Shown in pieces: positions 7,121 through 13,640 of a stretch of 13,678 bases of DNA. This stretch comes from UBA7887 sp964408735 (GTDB taxonomy: Bacteria; Pseudomonadota; Alphaproteobacteria; UBA7887): NCBI GenBank assembly GCA_964408735.1, contig CAYPAX010000117.1:1-13678 (forward strand), written 5' to 3'. Position numbers and translations under genes: made by a program. The notes under the pieces are model-generated. The model saw nothing but the letters and a program-made list of their open reading frames with translations, had not been told where the DNA came from and searched no databases. The first letter of the stretch is position 1, and every line of letters starts with the position of its first letter.

Positions 7121-8311
7121 TCAAAAGGCACACTCGGATTCGCGCTCGCCCTGCCCCAGCGTGTCGAGATCGTTGGTGCGATGTTTGAAGCCCTCGATCG
7201 GCGCGCGCGCACTGACCCAGTCCGGAGTCGCCAGCATGATCGGCTGGCGCAGCTGGTTGTTCCAGGCACGAAAGCTCATGCCCGGGCCCTTCGAGCCATC
7301 GACACGCATTTGCTCGCCGCGGAAATACTCGCGAATATCCGCAACTTCGCGCGACTTGCTGCGCGCCACGGCTTCGCCAATCGCTTTCATCGAGACCCAG
7401 GCGCCCCAGTCGGCCTCGCCCATACGGCGGCCATGCAAGCGCTCGAAGCGGCCATGCACTTGCGGCGCGCCGTGGCGCGTGTAGGACCAGTGCCAGATGC
7501 GCGGTACCAATCCCGCGGCGCCGACCACGGGTGCGGCGCGCTGGGTGCGATAGGGCGCGCCGAGCGCGAACTCGCCATGGATGTCGGCGATAAAGACGGC
7601 GTCGTAATCGACGGAGCCGGTGAGGAAGTCGAGATCGTTGGCTTCGCGCGCCCGCGGGTCGTTGCCGAGCACGAAGTTGCGGGTTTCGGTGATCTCGAGA
7701 CCGAACAGCTTGGCCGAGCGTGTGAAAGCCGCAGCGGACTCGGCATCGCGGGGGAAGGGACCCTGGAGCACGAGGATCTCCTGCCAATTGCGCTCCTTGA
7801 GGTGCTGGGCGAGGGCGTCGGCAAGCATCGCCTCGCTGGCGGCAATGTGGAAAAGATTGGTCTGGCATGCGCTGCTGCGCAAGCTGTCGCCGCGAGCCGT
7901 GGCGTTGAGGAGCAGGACGTCCTCGCCCGCCAGGCTTGCCGATACTTCAGCGACCACGTCGGTCGTCGCATCGAGCACGAACACCGTGGCTCCGGCTTCG
8001 CGCATGCGGGCAATCTCGGTCAGCATGGCAGCAGCGTCGGCCACGCGCGCGTGGTCCATGGCGAAAATTGTCTTGGCCACGCGCTTCAGGCGCGAAAGGT
8101 CTTCCATGCCCAGCTCAGCGCCTGCCAGGCCGCGGCGGTCGACAATGGCGGTCGAGGAGCGGATATCCACCGGATGAATGCCCCACTCGTCGTAGCGCGC
8201 ATCCTCGGCCATATCGAGATAGCCGATGGTCATGACAGGCGTATCGTCGTCTTGGGCCAGCGCGAGCGGCGCGGCCAGCAGGAGGGCGAGGCATGCGAGC
8301 AGTCTGCGCAT
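7121..8311 (-). CDS. Periplasmic substrate-binding protein of the PQQ-alcohol-dehydrogenase-associated ABC system
   Basis: This 396-residue protein has a signal peptide (residues 1-19, MRRLLACLALLLAAPLALA, cut before QDDD) and a type I periplasmic binding fold like branched-chain amino-acid binding proteins. The mature start (TIGYLDMAEDARYDEWGIHPVD), the GADWGAWVSMKAIGEA-like region near 310-325 and the C-terminal ESECAF fit the family annotated as ABC substrate-binding protein of the PQQ-dependent alcohol dehydrogenase system, equivalent to PedA1 in Pseudomonas putida. The ligand is not established; lanthanide supply has been proposed for the P. putida genes. The ATG shares one base with the beta-propeller stop (TGATG), so the two are coupled. 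The acidic mature N-terminus (QDDD) may be a metal-contact site or just a linker. Confidence 0.87.
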   Translation of the reverse strand: MRRLLACLALLLAAPLALAQDDDTPVMTIGYLDMAEDARYDEWGIHPVDIRSSTAIVDRRGLAGAELGMEDLSRLKRVAKTIFAMDHARVADAAAMLTEIARMREAGATVFVLDATTDVVAEVSASLAGEDVLLLNATARGDSLRSSACQTNLFHIAASEAMLADALAQHLKERNWQEILVLQGPFPRDAESAAAFTRSAKLFGLEITETRNFVLGNDPRAREANDLDFLTGSVDYDAVFIADIHGEFALGAPYRTQRAAPVVGAAGLVPRIWHWSYTRHGAPQVHGRFERLHGRRMGEADWGAWVSMKAIGEAVARSKSREVADIREYFRGEQMRVDGSKGPGMSFRAWNNQLRQPIMLATPDWVSARAPIEGFKHRTNDLDTLGQGERESECAF

Positions 8312-9297
8312 CAGTCGTCGATACGCACGGTATGGGGGGTGCGCCCGACCGAGATGGCATTGATAGCGCGGTTCTTGCCGGTGTCGATGATGGTGATGTC
8401 GTCGCTGGCGCCATTGGTCACGACGAGCAGGCTTTCGTCGCGGTTGAGCGCGGCGCCCCAGACCCTATCGCCGGCGAGGATGTATTCCTCGACCTCGCGG
8501 CTGGCCACATCGACCACCGCGACATGACGGGCGCGGCCGAGAGTGACATAGGCGGTCTTGCCGTCGCTGGTCATGGCGAAATCCACCGGATTGATGTCTT
8601 CCTGGCGCATGCCGCGCTTTTCGAAATAGACATCGCCGAGGGGTGCAAAGGTTTGCGCATCGAGAATACTGAGCGTGCCGCCAAGCTCGTTGGTGACCCA
8701 ATATTCCTTGTCGTCGGGTGTCACGATGCCTCGGCGCGGGCGATTGCCGACCAGCACCTCGTCGACGATCTCGCCGGCCCAGGGGTCGATGATCAGGACC
8801 GAATTGGTAGCTTCCGATGTGACGAAGACGACTTTGCCGTCGTGACGGAAGGTAATGCCCTCGGGCTCGACGCCGACATCCTCGATCACGCGCAGCTGTT
8901 TGCCGCTGGCGACGTCGGTGACGGTCACCTCGTTGTCGTCCTCGTTGGCGACCACGATAATCTTGCCCGAGGGGTCGAGCTGGAAGATCTCCGGGTCCTC
9001 GCCGGCCTCGATGGTGCCTGTGACCTCAAGGGTCGCGATGTCGATCACCTCGATGTGGTCGTCGCCGCTGGTGGCGACATAAAGCAGGCTGCGGTCGGGG
9101 CTGAAGCGCATGTCGCGGGGACGATCACCGGTCGCGATGGTCCTGACCACCTCGAAGCTGCCGCCATCAATGACGGTGACGGTGTCGTCGGATTCATTGC
9201 TGACGAAGATGTAGCCGGTACCTGCCGCCTGGGGGGCGACACTCCAGGCAAGAAAAGCGATTAGCCCGACAGCGAATGTGGGTAGGGGAAACTTCAC
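8311..9297 (-). CDS. Secreted YVTN-type beta-propeller protein, PQQ-dependent catabolism-associated
   Basis: The 328-residue protein has a signal peptide (about 1-25, MKFPLPTFAVGLIAFLAWSVAPQAA) followed by seven YVTN-like blades, each of the form VSNESDDTVTVIDGGSFEV, VATSGDDHIEVIDIATLEV, VANEDDNEVTVTDVASGKQ, VTNGASDDITIIDTGKN. It matches the family annotated as PQQ-dependent catabolism-associated beta-propeller (PedA2-like), which occurs with the neighbouring ABC genes. It should lie in the periplasm. Acidic loop turns (SDD, GDD, NEDDNE, SDD) recur at the same place in the blades and could bind cations, but this is a reading of the sequence, not a known fact. The start is GTG at 9297 with GGGAG about 7 bases upstream. 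The insert FEKRGMRQEDINPVDFA (about 223-239) interrupts the blade rhythm, as in the family. Confidence 0.88.
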   Translation of the reverse strand: MKFPLPTFAVGLIAFLAWSVAPQAAGTGYIFVSNESDDTVTVIDGGSFEVVRTIATGDRPRDMRFSPDRSLLYVATSGDDHIEVIDIATLEVTGTIEAGEDPEIFQLDPSGKIIVVANEDDNEVTVTDVASGKQLRVIEDVGVEPEGITFRHDGKVVFVTSEATNSVLIIDPWAGEIVDEVLVGNRPRRGIVTPDDKEYWVTNELGGTLSILDAQTFAPLGDVYFEKRGMRQEDINPVDFAMTSDGKTAYVTLGRARHVAVVDVASREVEEYILAGDRVWGAALNRDESLLVVTNGASDDITIIDTGKNRAINAISVGRTPHTVRIDD

Positions 9298-9324
9298 TCT
9301 TTTTCTCCCGAAATCTCGATCTCG

Positions 9325-10086
9325 TTACGCCGCGTCGCCGCCGGTCAGGGCAACGAAGGCATCGTGCAGGTCCGCCTCGCCCGTCTCCTCGATCAGCGCC
9401 TGCGGGCTGCCGCTGGTCAACACGCTGCCGCGGTGCAGGACGACGACGCGGTCGGCCTTCTCGGCCTCGTCGACAAGGTGCGTCGCCCAGAGGATCGCCA
9501 TCTTGCGCTCGCGCCTGAGCTCCAGGACATAGGCGAGGAGATCGCGTCGGCTCGACGGGTCGAGGCCTACCGTGGGCTCGTCCATGAGCAGCACTTTCGG
9601 CCGGTGTAGCAGCGCCCGCGCCAGTTCGATCCGGCGGCGCTGGCCGCCCGAAAGCGCGCGCGACTTGTCGTTGGCGCGGTCGGCGAGATTGAGCTTTTCG
9701 AGTTCGTAGATGACACGCCGGCGCCCCTCGGCGCCGCCGATACCGTGCAGGCTGGCGTGAAAGCGCAGGTTCTCGGCGACGGACAGGTCGAGGTCGAGGG
9801 TGGGTTGCTGGAAGACGACGCCGATGCCTGACAGTGCTGGCACCGCATTGCGGCTGATATCGGCGCCGTCCACCTCGATGGAGCCGCCATCGGCCACGAA
9901 CAGGCCTGTCAGAAGCTGAAAGAGTGTCGTCTTGCCGGCGCCGTTGGGCCCGAGCAGCGCCGCGAATTCGCCCTCGGCGAGGGCGATGTTGGCGCCGTTG
10001 AGCGCCTTGCGCGGGCCATAGCTTTTTTGCACGTCGTGGGCATTGAGGGCCCAGCGCGTTGCTGTCTCCGTGGGCACGTCGTTCAC
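9325..10086 (-). CDS. ABC transporter ATP-binding protein of the PQQ-alcohol-dehydrogenase-associated system (PedB-like)
   Basis: The 253-residue ATPase has all nucleotide-binding motifs: Walker A GPNGAGKTT (about 47-55), Q-loop FQQPTLD, signature LSGGQRRRIELARALL, Walker B VLLMDEPTVGLD and switch histidine ATHLVDEAEKADR. It is of the ABC-2/drug-export (DrrA/CcmA-like) type and pairs naturally with the ABC-2 permease at 6215-7048. The start is a GTG at 10086 whose GTGA overlaps the stop of the sulfonate-type ATPase; no ATG is suitably placed, which supports translational coupling across the two ABC sets. The beta-propeller gene follows after 27 bases. Confidence 0.9.
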   Translation of the reverse strand: MNDVPTETATRWALNAHDVQKSYGPRKALNGANIALAEGEFAALLGPNGAGKTTLFQLLTGLFVADGGSIEVDGADISRNAVPALSGIGVVFQQPTLDLDLSVAENLRFHASLHGIGGAEGRRRVIYELEKLNLADRANDKSRALSGGQRRRIELARALLHRPKVLLMDEPTVGLDPSSRRDLLAYVLELRRERKMAILWATHLVDEAEKADRVVVLHRGSVLTSGSPQALIEETGEADLHDAFVALTGGDAA

Positions 10087-10910
10087 CTCGAACCTCCGGC
10101 CGCCTGCCGGTCGTCCGGCTCTTTTTCTGTCGGCGTCTCTGACACAGTATTCAGCCCTTGCAAAAGCAGGCGATTGCCCGCCAGCAGTTGCTGGCGGTAG
10201 TCTTCTATGCGCGGATCCTCGACATCGCGCGGCCGCTCGATGGGCACGGGCTCGTCCAGGATAACGGATGACGGCGCCCCCGACAGGAACAGGATGCGGT
10301 CGCCGAGATAGATCGCTTCGCGCAAATCGTGGGTGACGAAGAGCACTGTCGTCGGTCGCGCCCGCCAGAGCTGCAGCAAGATGCCGCGCAAGTGATCGGC
10401 GACCGGCCCGTCGAGCGAAATGAAGGGCTCGTCGAGTAGCAGCAGCTCGGGCTCGGTGACGAAGGCGCGAGCCAGCGCCACGCGGCGCTGCATGCCGCCG
10501 GAAAGGCGGTTGGGATATTCGTCGAGGCGGTCGCCGAGCTTCATCTCTTCGAGCAGAGCCTCGGCGCGGCCGCTATCGGCCTCTTGCGGCGGCAGCACCA
10601 AGCGTACGTTCTCACGCACCGTCGCCCAGGGCAACAGCCGTGGCGTCTGGAACATGTAGCTGATGCGCGAGCTCTTGGTGTCGGCCTTGCCGCCGAAGCG
10701 GATGGTCGCCTCCGCTGCATGATCGAGGCCGGCAACCACATTGAGCATGGTGGTCTTGCCGCAGCCGGACGGGCCGACGATACAGACGAACTGACCTGCC
10801 GCGGCAGTGAAATCGAGCCCTTCGATGGCCAGCCTCTCGGGCTCGCCAGCCATGGAGGGATAGGCCTTGCGGTCGATGCGAACCGAAAGCTCTGACCCTG
10901 TCGCGGTCAT
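10083..10910 (-). CDS. ABC transporter ATP-binding protein, nitrate/sulfonate/taurine (SsuB/TauB) type
   Basis: The 275-residue ATPase carries Walker A GPSGCGKTT (46-54), Q-loop MFQTPRLLPWATVREN, signature LSGGMQRRVALARAF, Walker B LLLLDEPFISLD and switch VTHDLREAIYLGDRI. The PRLLPW and THDxxEAIYLGDR forms are those of ATPases serving sulfonate, taurine, nitrate or thiamine-precursor importers. A roughly 40-residue tail follows the core (RDVEDPRIEDYRQQLLAGN...), with no recognisable domain. The ATG at 10910 overlaps the permease stop by 4 bp (ATGA), and its own stop lies within the GTGA of the next ABC ATPase. Longer versions reaching into the permease gene are frame shadows. It energises the permease and binding protein upstream; the substrate is not readable from the ATPase. 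Confidence 0.92.
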   Translation of the reverse strand: MTATGSELSVRIDRKAYPSMAGEPERLAIEGLDFTAAAGQFVCIVGPSGCGKTTMLNVVAGLDHAAEATIRFGGKADTKSSRISYMFQTPRLLPWATVRENVRLVLPPQEADSGRAEALLEEMKLGDRLDEYPNRLSGGMQRRVALARAFVTEPELLLLDEPFISLDGPVADHLRGILLQLWRARPTTVLFVTHDLREAIYLGDRILFLSGAPSSVILDEPVPIERPRDVEDPRIEDYRQQLLAGNRLLLQGLNTVSETPTEKEPDDRQAAGGSR

Positions 10911-11677
10911 TTCCGCCACCGCGTCATGCGCCGCTCGAGCGGCTCGACGAAAGCGATCTCGACCAGCAGCATGACCACCACGAAAGCCATGGTGTAGGCC
11001 AGCAGACCGGCGATGTCGAAATACTGGAAGAAATTGGCCATGCGGAAGCCGATGCCGCTCGAGCCGCCGATCAGCTCGACCACCAGCACGATCTTCCAGA
11101 TCAATGCCACGCCCGAGCGCCCGGCCGCCATCAGGTAGGGATAGAGCTGGGGCAGGAAGAAATGGAAGAACGTGCGTCGCCGGCTGACGCGGAAGATCTC
11201 CGCCACTTGCAGAAGGTCGCGGTCGATGGCTCTCGCGCCCTCGCGCAACGTCACTACGACGTTGGGAATCTTGTTGAGCGCCACGGCAACGATGAAGGAG
11301 GCCTCGTTGATGCCGAACCAGAGCAGGCAAAGGATGATCGTAACGAGCGCCGGAATGTTAAGGAACAGGATCAGCCAGCCGTCGAACAGGTGATCGAGGC
11401 GGCGGTTGAATCCCATGGCGATGCCGATGGCAGAGCCGATGACCATGGCGAGCAGAAATGCGGCCAAGACTCGGAACAGCGTGAGGCCCAGGTCGGTGAG
11501 CAGGGGCCCATCGGTGAGCTCGATCCAGAACGTGCTTGCCACCTGCCACAGATCGGGCAACTCGCGCGACTGCAGCAGCAGAGCCGCGACCTCCCAAATG
11601 ACCAGCAGCGACAGAAAGGAGATCAGCCGCAGCTGAGTGGGGCTCGGCCCGCGGGCTATGGCGGCGGCTCGGCTCAC
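10907..11677 (-). CDS. ABC transporter permease, nitrate/sulfonate/taurine (SsuC/TauC) type
   Basis: The 256-residue permease has about six membrane segments and the cytoplasmic EAA-type coupling loop EGARAIDRDLLQVAEIFRVSRRRTFFHFFLPQLYPYL (about 143-179), typical of BPD importers of the SsuC/TauC group. The N-terminus MSRAAAIARGPSPTQLRL is short and basic. I chose GTG at 11677, which overlaps the TGA of the binding-protein gene by 4 bases (GTGA); a longer open frame upstream lies out of frame inside that gene and has none of its features. The next gene overlaps by 4 bp. The full cassette of binding protein, permease and ATPase is present, so a working importer is expected. Confidence 0.9.
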   Translation of the reverse strand: MSRAAAIARGPSPTQLRLISFLSLLVIWEVAALLLQSRELPDLWQVASTFWIELTDGPLLTDLGLTLFRVLAAFLLAMVIGSAIGIAMGFNRRLDHLFDGWLILFLNIPALVTIILCLLWFGINEASFIVAVALNKIPNVVVTLREGARAIDRDLLQVAEIFRVSRRRTFFHFFLPQLYPYLMAAGRSGVALIWKIVLVVELIGGSSGIGFRMANFFQYFDIAGLLAYTMAFVVVMLLVEIAFVEPLERRMTRWRK

Positions 11678-12669
11678 GGCGTCCCCTGCCAGACGGTGCC
11701 CGGCGCGAGTTGCGTGGCGCGGCCGACCAGCTCGCGCCCGCCGAGCTTGGCGACGATGGCAAAAGCCGCCGCGATCGCATCGCTCTGCATGGCGGCGGTG
11801 GTTTGCGGCACGCCATCGCGATAGCCTTGGCGCAGGGAGGCCAGGACGGCGTCGTTCTCGGCCCGGGTCATGGGCCGCAGGCGCTCCCATTCCGCATCGG
11901 ATTCGACGAGGATCTTGCGCGCCGCCGCGGAGGCGGCAAGGAAGCCCTGCAAGGCCTCGGGATTTTCCGCCGCCCAGGATTCCCGGAAGACATAGCCGAT
12001 CAGCGGCAGTCGGCCCTCGACGCCGAGCGCAGGCAATATGTCCTGCACGCGCAGCATCTCGACGCTGTTGCCGGCCCGCAGCCGGGCTGAGTAGTTCCAG
12101 AAATTCAGCACGCCGTCGAACTCGCCTTGCAGGAACTTCTCCTGCAACAGCGGCGGCGCGCCGTGTATGGCCTTGACCATGTCGACCGGATCGCGGCCAT
12201 GCTTCTCGATCATATAGGCGCGCAGCAGCAGCCAACTCTTGTCGACAGAGCCCCCGGCCACACCGAGCACCTTGTCGTCGAGATCGGCGAGGCTGTCGAT
12301 ACCGCGGTCGGGATGCACCATGAGCGAGCCCGCGGCCTCGGAATAGGGCACGAAGGTGTAATCGAAATCCGAATCCCGCTGGCGCGACACCCAGAGCCAG
12401 TCGGTCACGATCATGTCCGCCTCGCCCGCATTCAGTGCGATGGCGGTGGCGTTCTTGTTCGCCAGGCGGCGGGCATCGAGCACCACGCCCTGCTCGCGAT
12501 CGAGGCCATGATGCTCTATCACGTCGATTTCCCAGTTCACGGTACCGAACTGGAGAATGCCGAGCCGCACGGTCGGCGGTTCCGCGCCCACGCCGGCGAG
12601 GTTGGCGAACAGGGCGATGCTCGCTGCCACAAAGAGCGTGCCGCAAGCGCTAAATCGTTCTCGGCTCAT
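11674..12669 (-). CDS. Periplasmic substrate-binding protein, NMT1/SsuA/TauA-like
   Basis: The 331-residue protein has a signal peptide (about 1-29, MSRERFSACGTLFVAASIALFANLAGVGA, cut before EPP) and a type II periplasmic binding fold of the sulfonate/nitrate/thiamine-precursor group. Recognisable parts are LGILQFGTVNWEIDVIEHHGLD, NATAIALNAGEADMIVTDWLW (substrate-lobe motif) and LADLDDKVLGVAGGSVDKSW. The family binds aliphatic sulfonates, taurine, nitrate or pyrimidine precursors, and sequence alone does not decide which. The ATG at 12669 has GGAG 7-8 bases upstream; longer extension into the intergenic region is not supported. It is the first gene of the minus-strand array, behind the divergent promoter region. 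Sulfonate uptake would suit the sulfur genes downstream, but pairing with PQQ-type transporter genes argues for a wider or different role. Confidence 0.88.
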   Translation of the reverse strand: MSRERFSACGTLFVAASIALFANLAGVGAEPPTVRLGILQFGTVNWEIDVIEHHGLDREQGVVLDARRLANKNATAIALNAGEADMIVTDWLWVSRQRDSDFDYTFVPYSEAAGSLMVHPDRGIDSLADLDDKVLGVAGGSVDKSWLLLRAYMIEKHGRDPVDMVKAIHGAPPLLQEKFLQGEFDGVLNFWNYSARLRAGNSVEMLRVQDILPALGVEGRLPLIGYVFRESWAAENPEALQGFLAASAAARKILVESDAEWERLRPMTRAENDAVLASLRQGYRDGVPQTTAAMQSDAIAAAFAIVAKLGGRELVGRATQLAPGTVWQGTP

Positions 12670-12699
12670 GAAAATCTCCGCCAGTCCGCCGATGGTGTG

Positions 12700-12715
12700 C
12701 CGCGGACCCCCGCGG
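12700..12715 (-). promoter_or_regulatory. GC-rich hairpin in the leader of the ABC operon
   Basis: Two copies of the self-complementary hexamer CCGCGG (12700-12705 and 12710-12715) flank four bases, so the minus-strand leader RNA could form a 6-bp GC stem 31 bases before the binding-protein ATG. There is no T-run, so it is not a terminator by itself. Role unknown; it may be chance in GC-rich DNA. Confidence 0.3.
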
Positions 12716-12750
12716 ACGACTCTCTCGGCCCGCGCGGCGCGGTGGCTCCT

Positions 12751-12756
12751 TATATA
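12751..12756 (-). promoter_or_regulatory. Candidate -10 element for the ABC-transporter operon
   Basis: The only AT-rich island in this half of the intergenic region reads TATATA on the minus strand (within GTACTATATAAGG). A start about 7 bases further on would leave a leader of roughly 75 bases before the ATG at 12669. The -35 region at the right distance (TCTTTT or CTTTTC at about 12773-12779) is a poor match to TTGACA, so an activator or another sigma factor may be needed. Confidence 0.35.
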
Positions 12757-12837
12757 GTACGGGCTTGGGTCGGAAAAGAGGCGGCTCGGTGATGATTTCG
12801 TGCCCGTAAGGGGGATTCGCACAGATTGGTCGGGATT

Positions 12838-12853
12838 TGGCACGGAGTTTGCT
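12838..12853 (+). promoter_or_regulatory. Sigma-54 (RpoN) promoter, -24/-12 elements
   Basis: The sequence TGGCACG-GAGT-TTGCT matches the sigma-54 consensus TGGCACG-N4-TTGC(A/T) at every conserved base. The invariant GG (12839-12840) and GC (12851-12852) are exactly ten bases apart, and a T-run follows. Transcription would start near 12864, about 54 bases before the DUF1217 gene ATG. Sigma-54 control of flagellar genes is well known in alphaproteobacteria such as Caulobacter, where it needs an enhancer-binding activator (FlbD-like). I could not identify an activator site with confidence. Confidence 0.85.
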
Positions 12854-12889
12854 TTTTGTCGCCAAGAAGGCCAAATTAGACAAGCAGGA

Positions 12890-12906
12890 GGCGTCGTTTT
12901 GACGCC
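12890..12906 (+). promoter_or_regulatory. Leader hairpin abutting the ribosome binding site of the flagellar gene
   Basis: GGCGTC (12890-12895) and GACGCC (12901-12906) form a perfect 6-bp stem with the 5-base loop GTTTT in the plus-strand mRNA. The stem ends one base before the GGAGG at 12907-12911, and a second AGGAGG (12886-12891) overlaps the 5' arm. The structure could hold the true binding site open or closed. It lacks a T-run, so it is not a terminator. Confidence 0.55.
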
Positions 12907-12911
12907 GGAGG
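12907..12911 (+). promoter_or_regulatory. Ribosome binding site fixing the DUF1217 start
   Basis: GGAGG lies 6 bases before the ATG at 12918. An ATG at 12913 is out of frame and too close to the site, so 12918 is the start. Confidence 0.75.
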
Positions 12912-12917
12912 CATGGC

Positions 12918-13640
12918 ATGGTCGGACTACTCGGCATACAGTTCGGAGGCTCCCTGGAGGCGGCTTTTCCGGTCTATCAGTCGCTGTCCCAGACGCGCGC
13001 AAAGCAGTTTGCCGCCTTCGAGCGGTTGCCGCAGACCGAGCGTGACGTCGATTATTTCCGCGCCAACGCCCAGAAAGTGGAGACGGTAGAGGAATTTCTT
13101 GCCGATCGCCGCCTTATGACCGTGGCCTTATCTGCCTACGGTCTGGACGACGAGTTGCAATATATGGGGCGAATCCGCAAGGTGATGACGGAGCCGCTCA
13201 GCGACAAGGAAGCGCTGGCAAACAAGCTCATCGATCCGCGTTTCAAGGCACTCTCCGGGGCATTCGCTTTCGGCACGACCGGTCTCGCCAACCTGGCCAT
13301 CAACAAATTCGTCGAAGACGTGATCGACAAGTTCAAGACCAACGAGTTCGAGAAATTTCTCGGAGAGCGAAATCCGGCGCTACGCGAAGCGGAATATTTC
13401 AAGCGCAATATCGGCTCCGTCACCAACGCCTACAATATCCTTGGCGACAAGGTGCTGCGCGAGGTGGTGACCTTCACCTTGGGCCTGCCGAAAGAGATCG
13501 CCCTGCAAACGATCGAAAAGCAGAAGGACTTGATCGACACCCGGGTCGACATTGAGGACTTCAAAGACCCGGAATATGTCGACAAGTTCGTTCGCCGCTT
13601 TCTCATCCTGAAGGATCAGGCGGACATAGCAGCCCGTTGA
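12918..13640 (+). CDS. DUF1217 family flagellar-associated protein
   Basis: The 240-residue protein matches DUF1217, a family mostly found in flagellar gene clusters of alphaproteobacteria. Characteristic stretches are RDVDYFRANAQKVETVEEFLADRRLMTVALSAYGLDDE (about 42-79), LIDPRFKALSGAF (about 103-115) and the C-terminal EYFKRNIGSVTNAYNILGDKVLREVVTFTLGLP (about 154-186) with EKFLGERNPALREAEYF before it. There is no signal peptide or membrane segment; the second half is helical and resembles the first domain's FRxN...VxxxxxFLxDxxL pattern, as though the domain were duplicated. The molecular role of DUF1217 is not established. The gene is transcribed away from the transporter array, from a consensus sigma-54 promoter at 12838-12853, which supports flagellar control. 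It is complete, and the 38 bases after it hold no gene I can support. Confidence 0.88.
   Translation: MVGLLGIQFGGSLEAAFPVYQSLSQTRAKQFAAFERLPQTERDVDYFRANAQKVETVEEFLADRRLMTVALSAYGLDDELQYMGRIRKVMTEPLSDKEALANKLIDPRFKALSGAFAFGTTGLANLAINKFVEDVIDKFKTNEFEKFLGERNPALREAEYFKRNIGSVTNAYNILGDKVLREVVTFTLGLPKEIALQTIEKQKDLIDTRVDIEDFKDPEYVDKFVRRFLILKDQADIAAR

Larger units (their letters stand above)
12670..12917. other. Divergent intergenic region between the ABC operon and the flagellar gene
   Basis: This 248-bp region carries the control signals for both directions: the sigma-54 promoter and leader hairpin for the plus-strand gene, and the candidate -10 and leader hairpin for the minus-strand operon. No small open frame with a good ribosome binding site was seen, and no riboswitch was recognised. 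Confidence 0.6.

Noticed and set aside
7181..8527. Plus-strand open frame of 448 codons opposite the ped-type binding protein
   Set aside because: Shadow of the real minus-strand gene, which has a signal peptide and family motifs.
11678..12646. N-terminal extension of the sulfonate-type permease to 579 residues
   Set aside because: The extension is an out-of-frame reading of the binding-protein gene; the GTG at 11677 gives a normal permease and a 4-bp overlap.
12670..13002. N-terminal extension of the binding protein through the intergenic region
   Set aside because: It would bury the signal peptide, cross the divergent promoters and overlap the DUF1217 gene; the ATG at 12669 has a good ribosome binding site.
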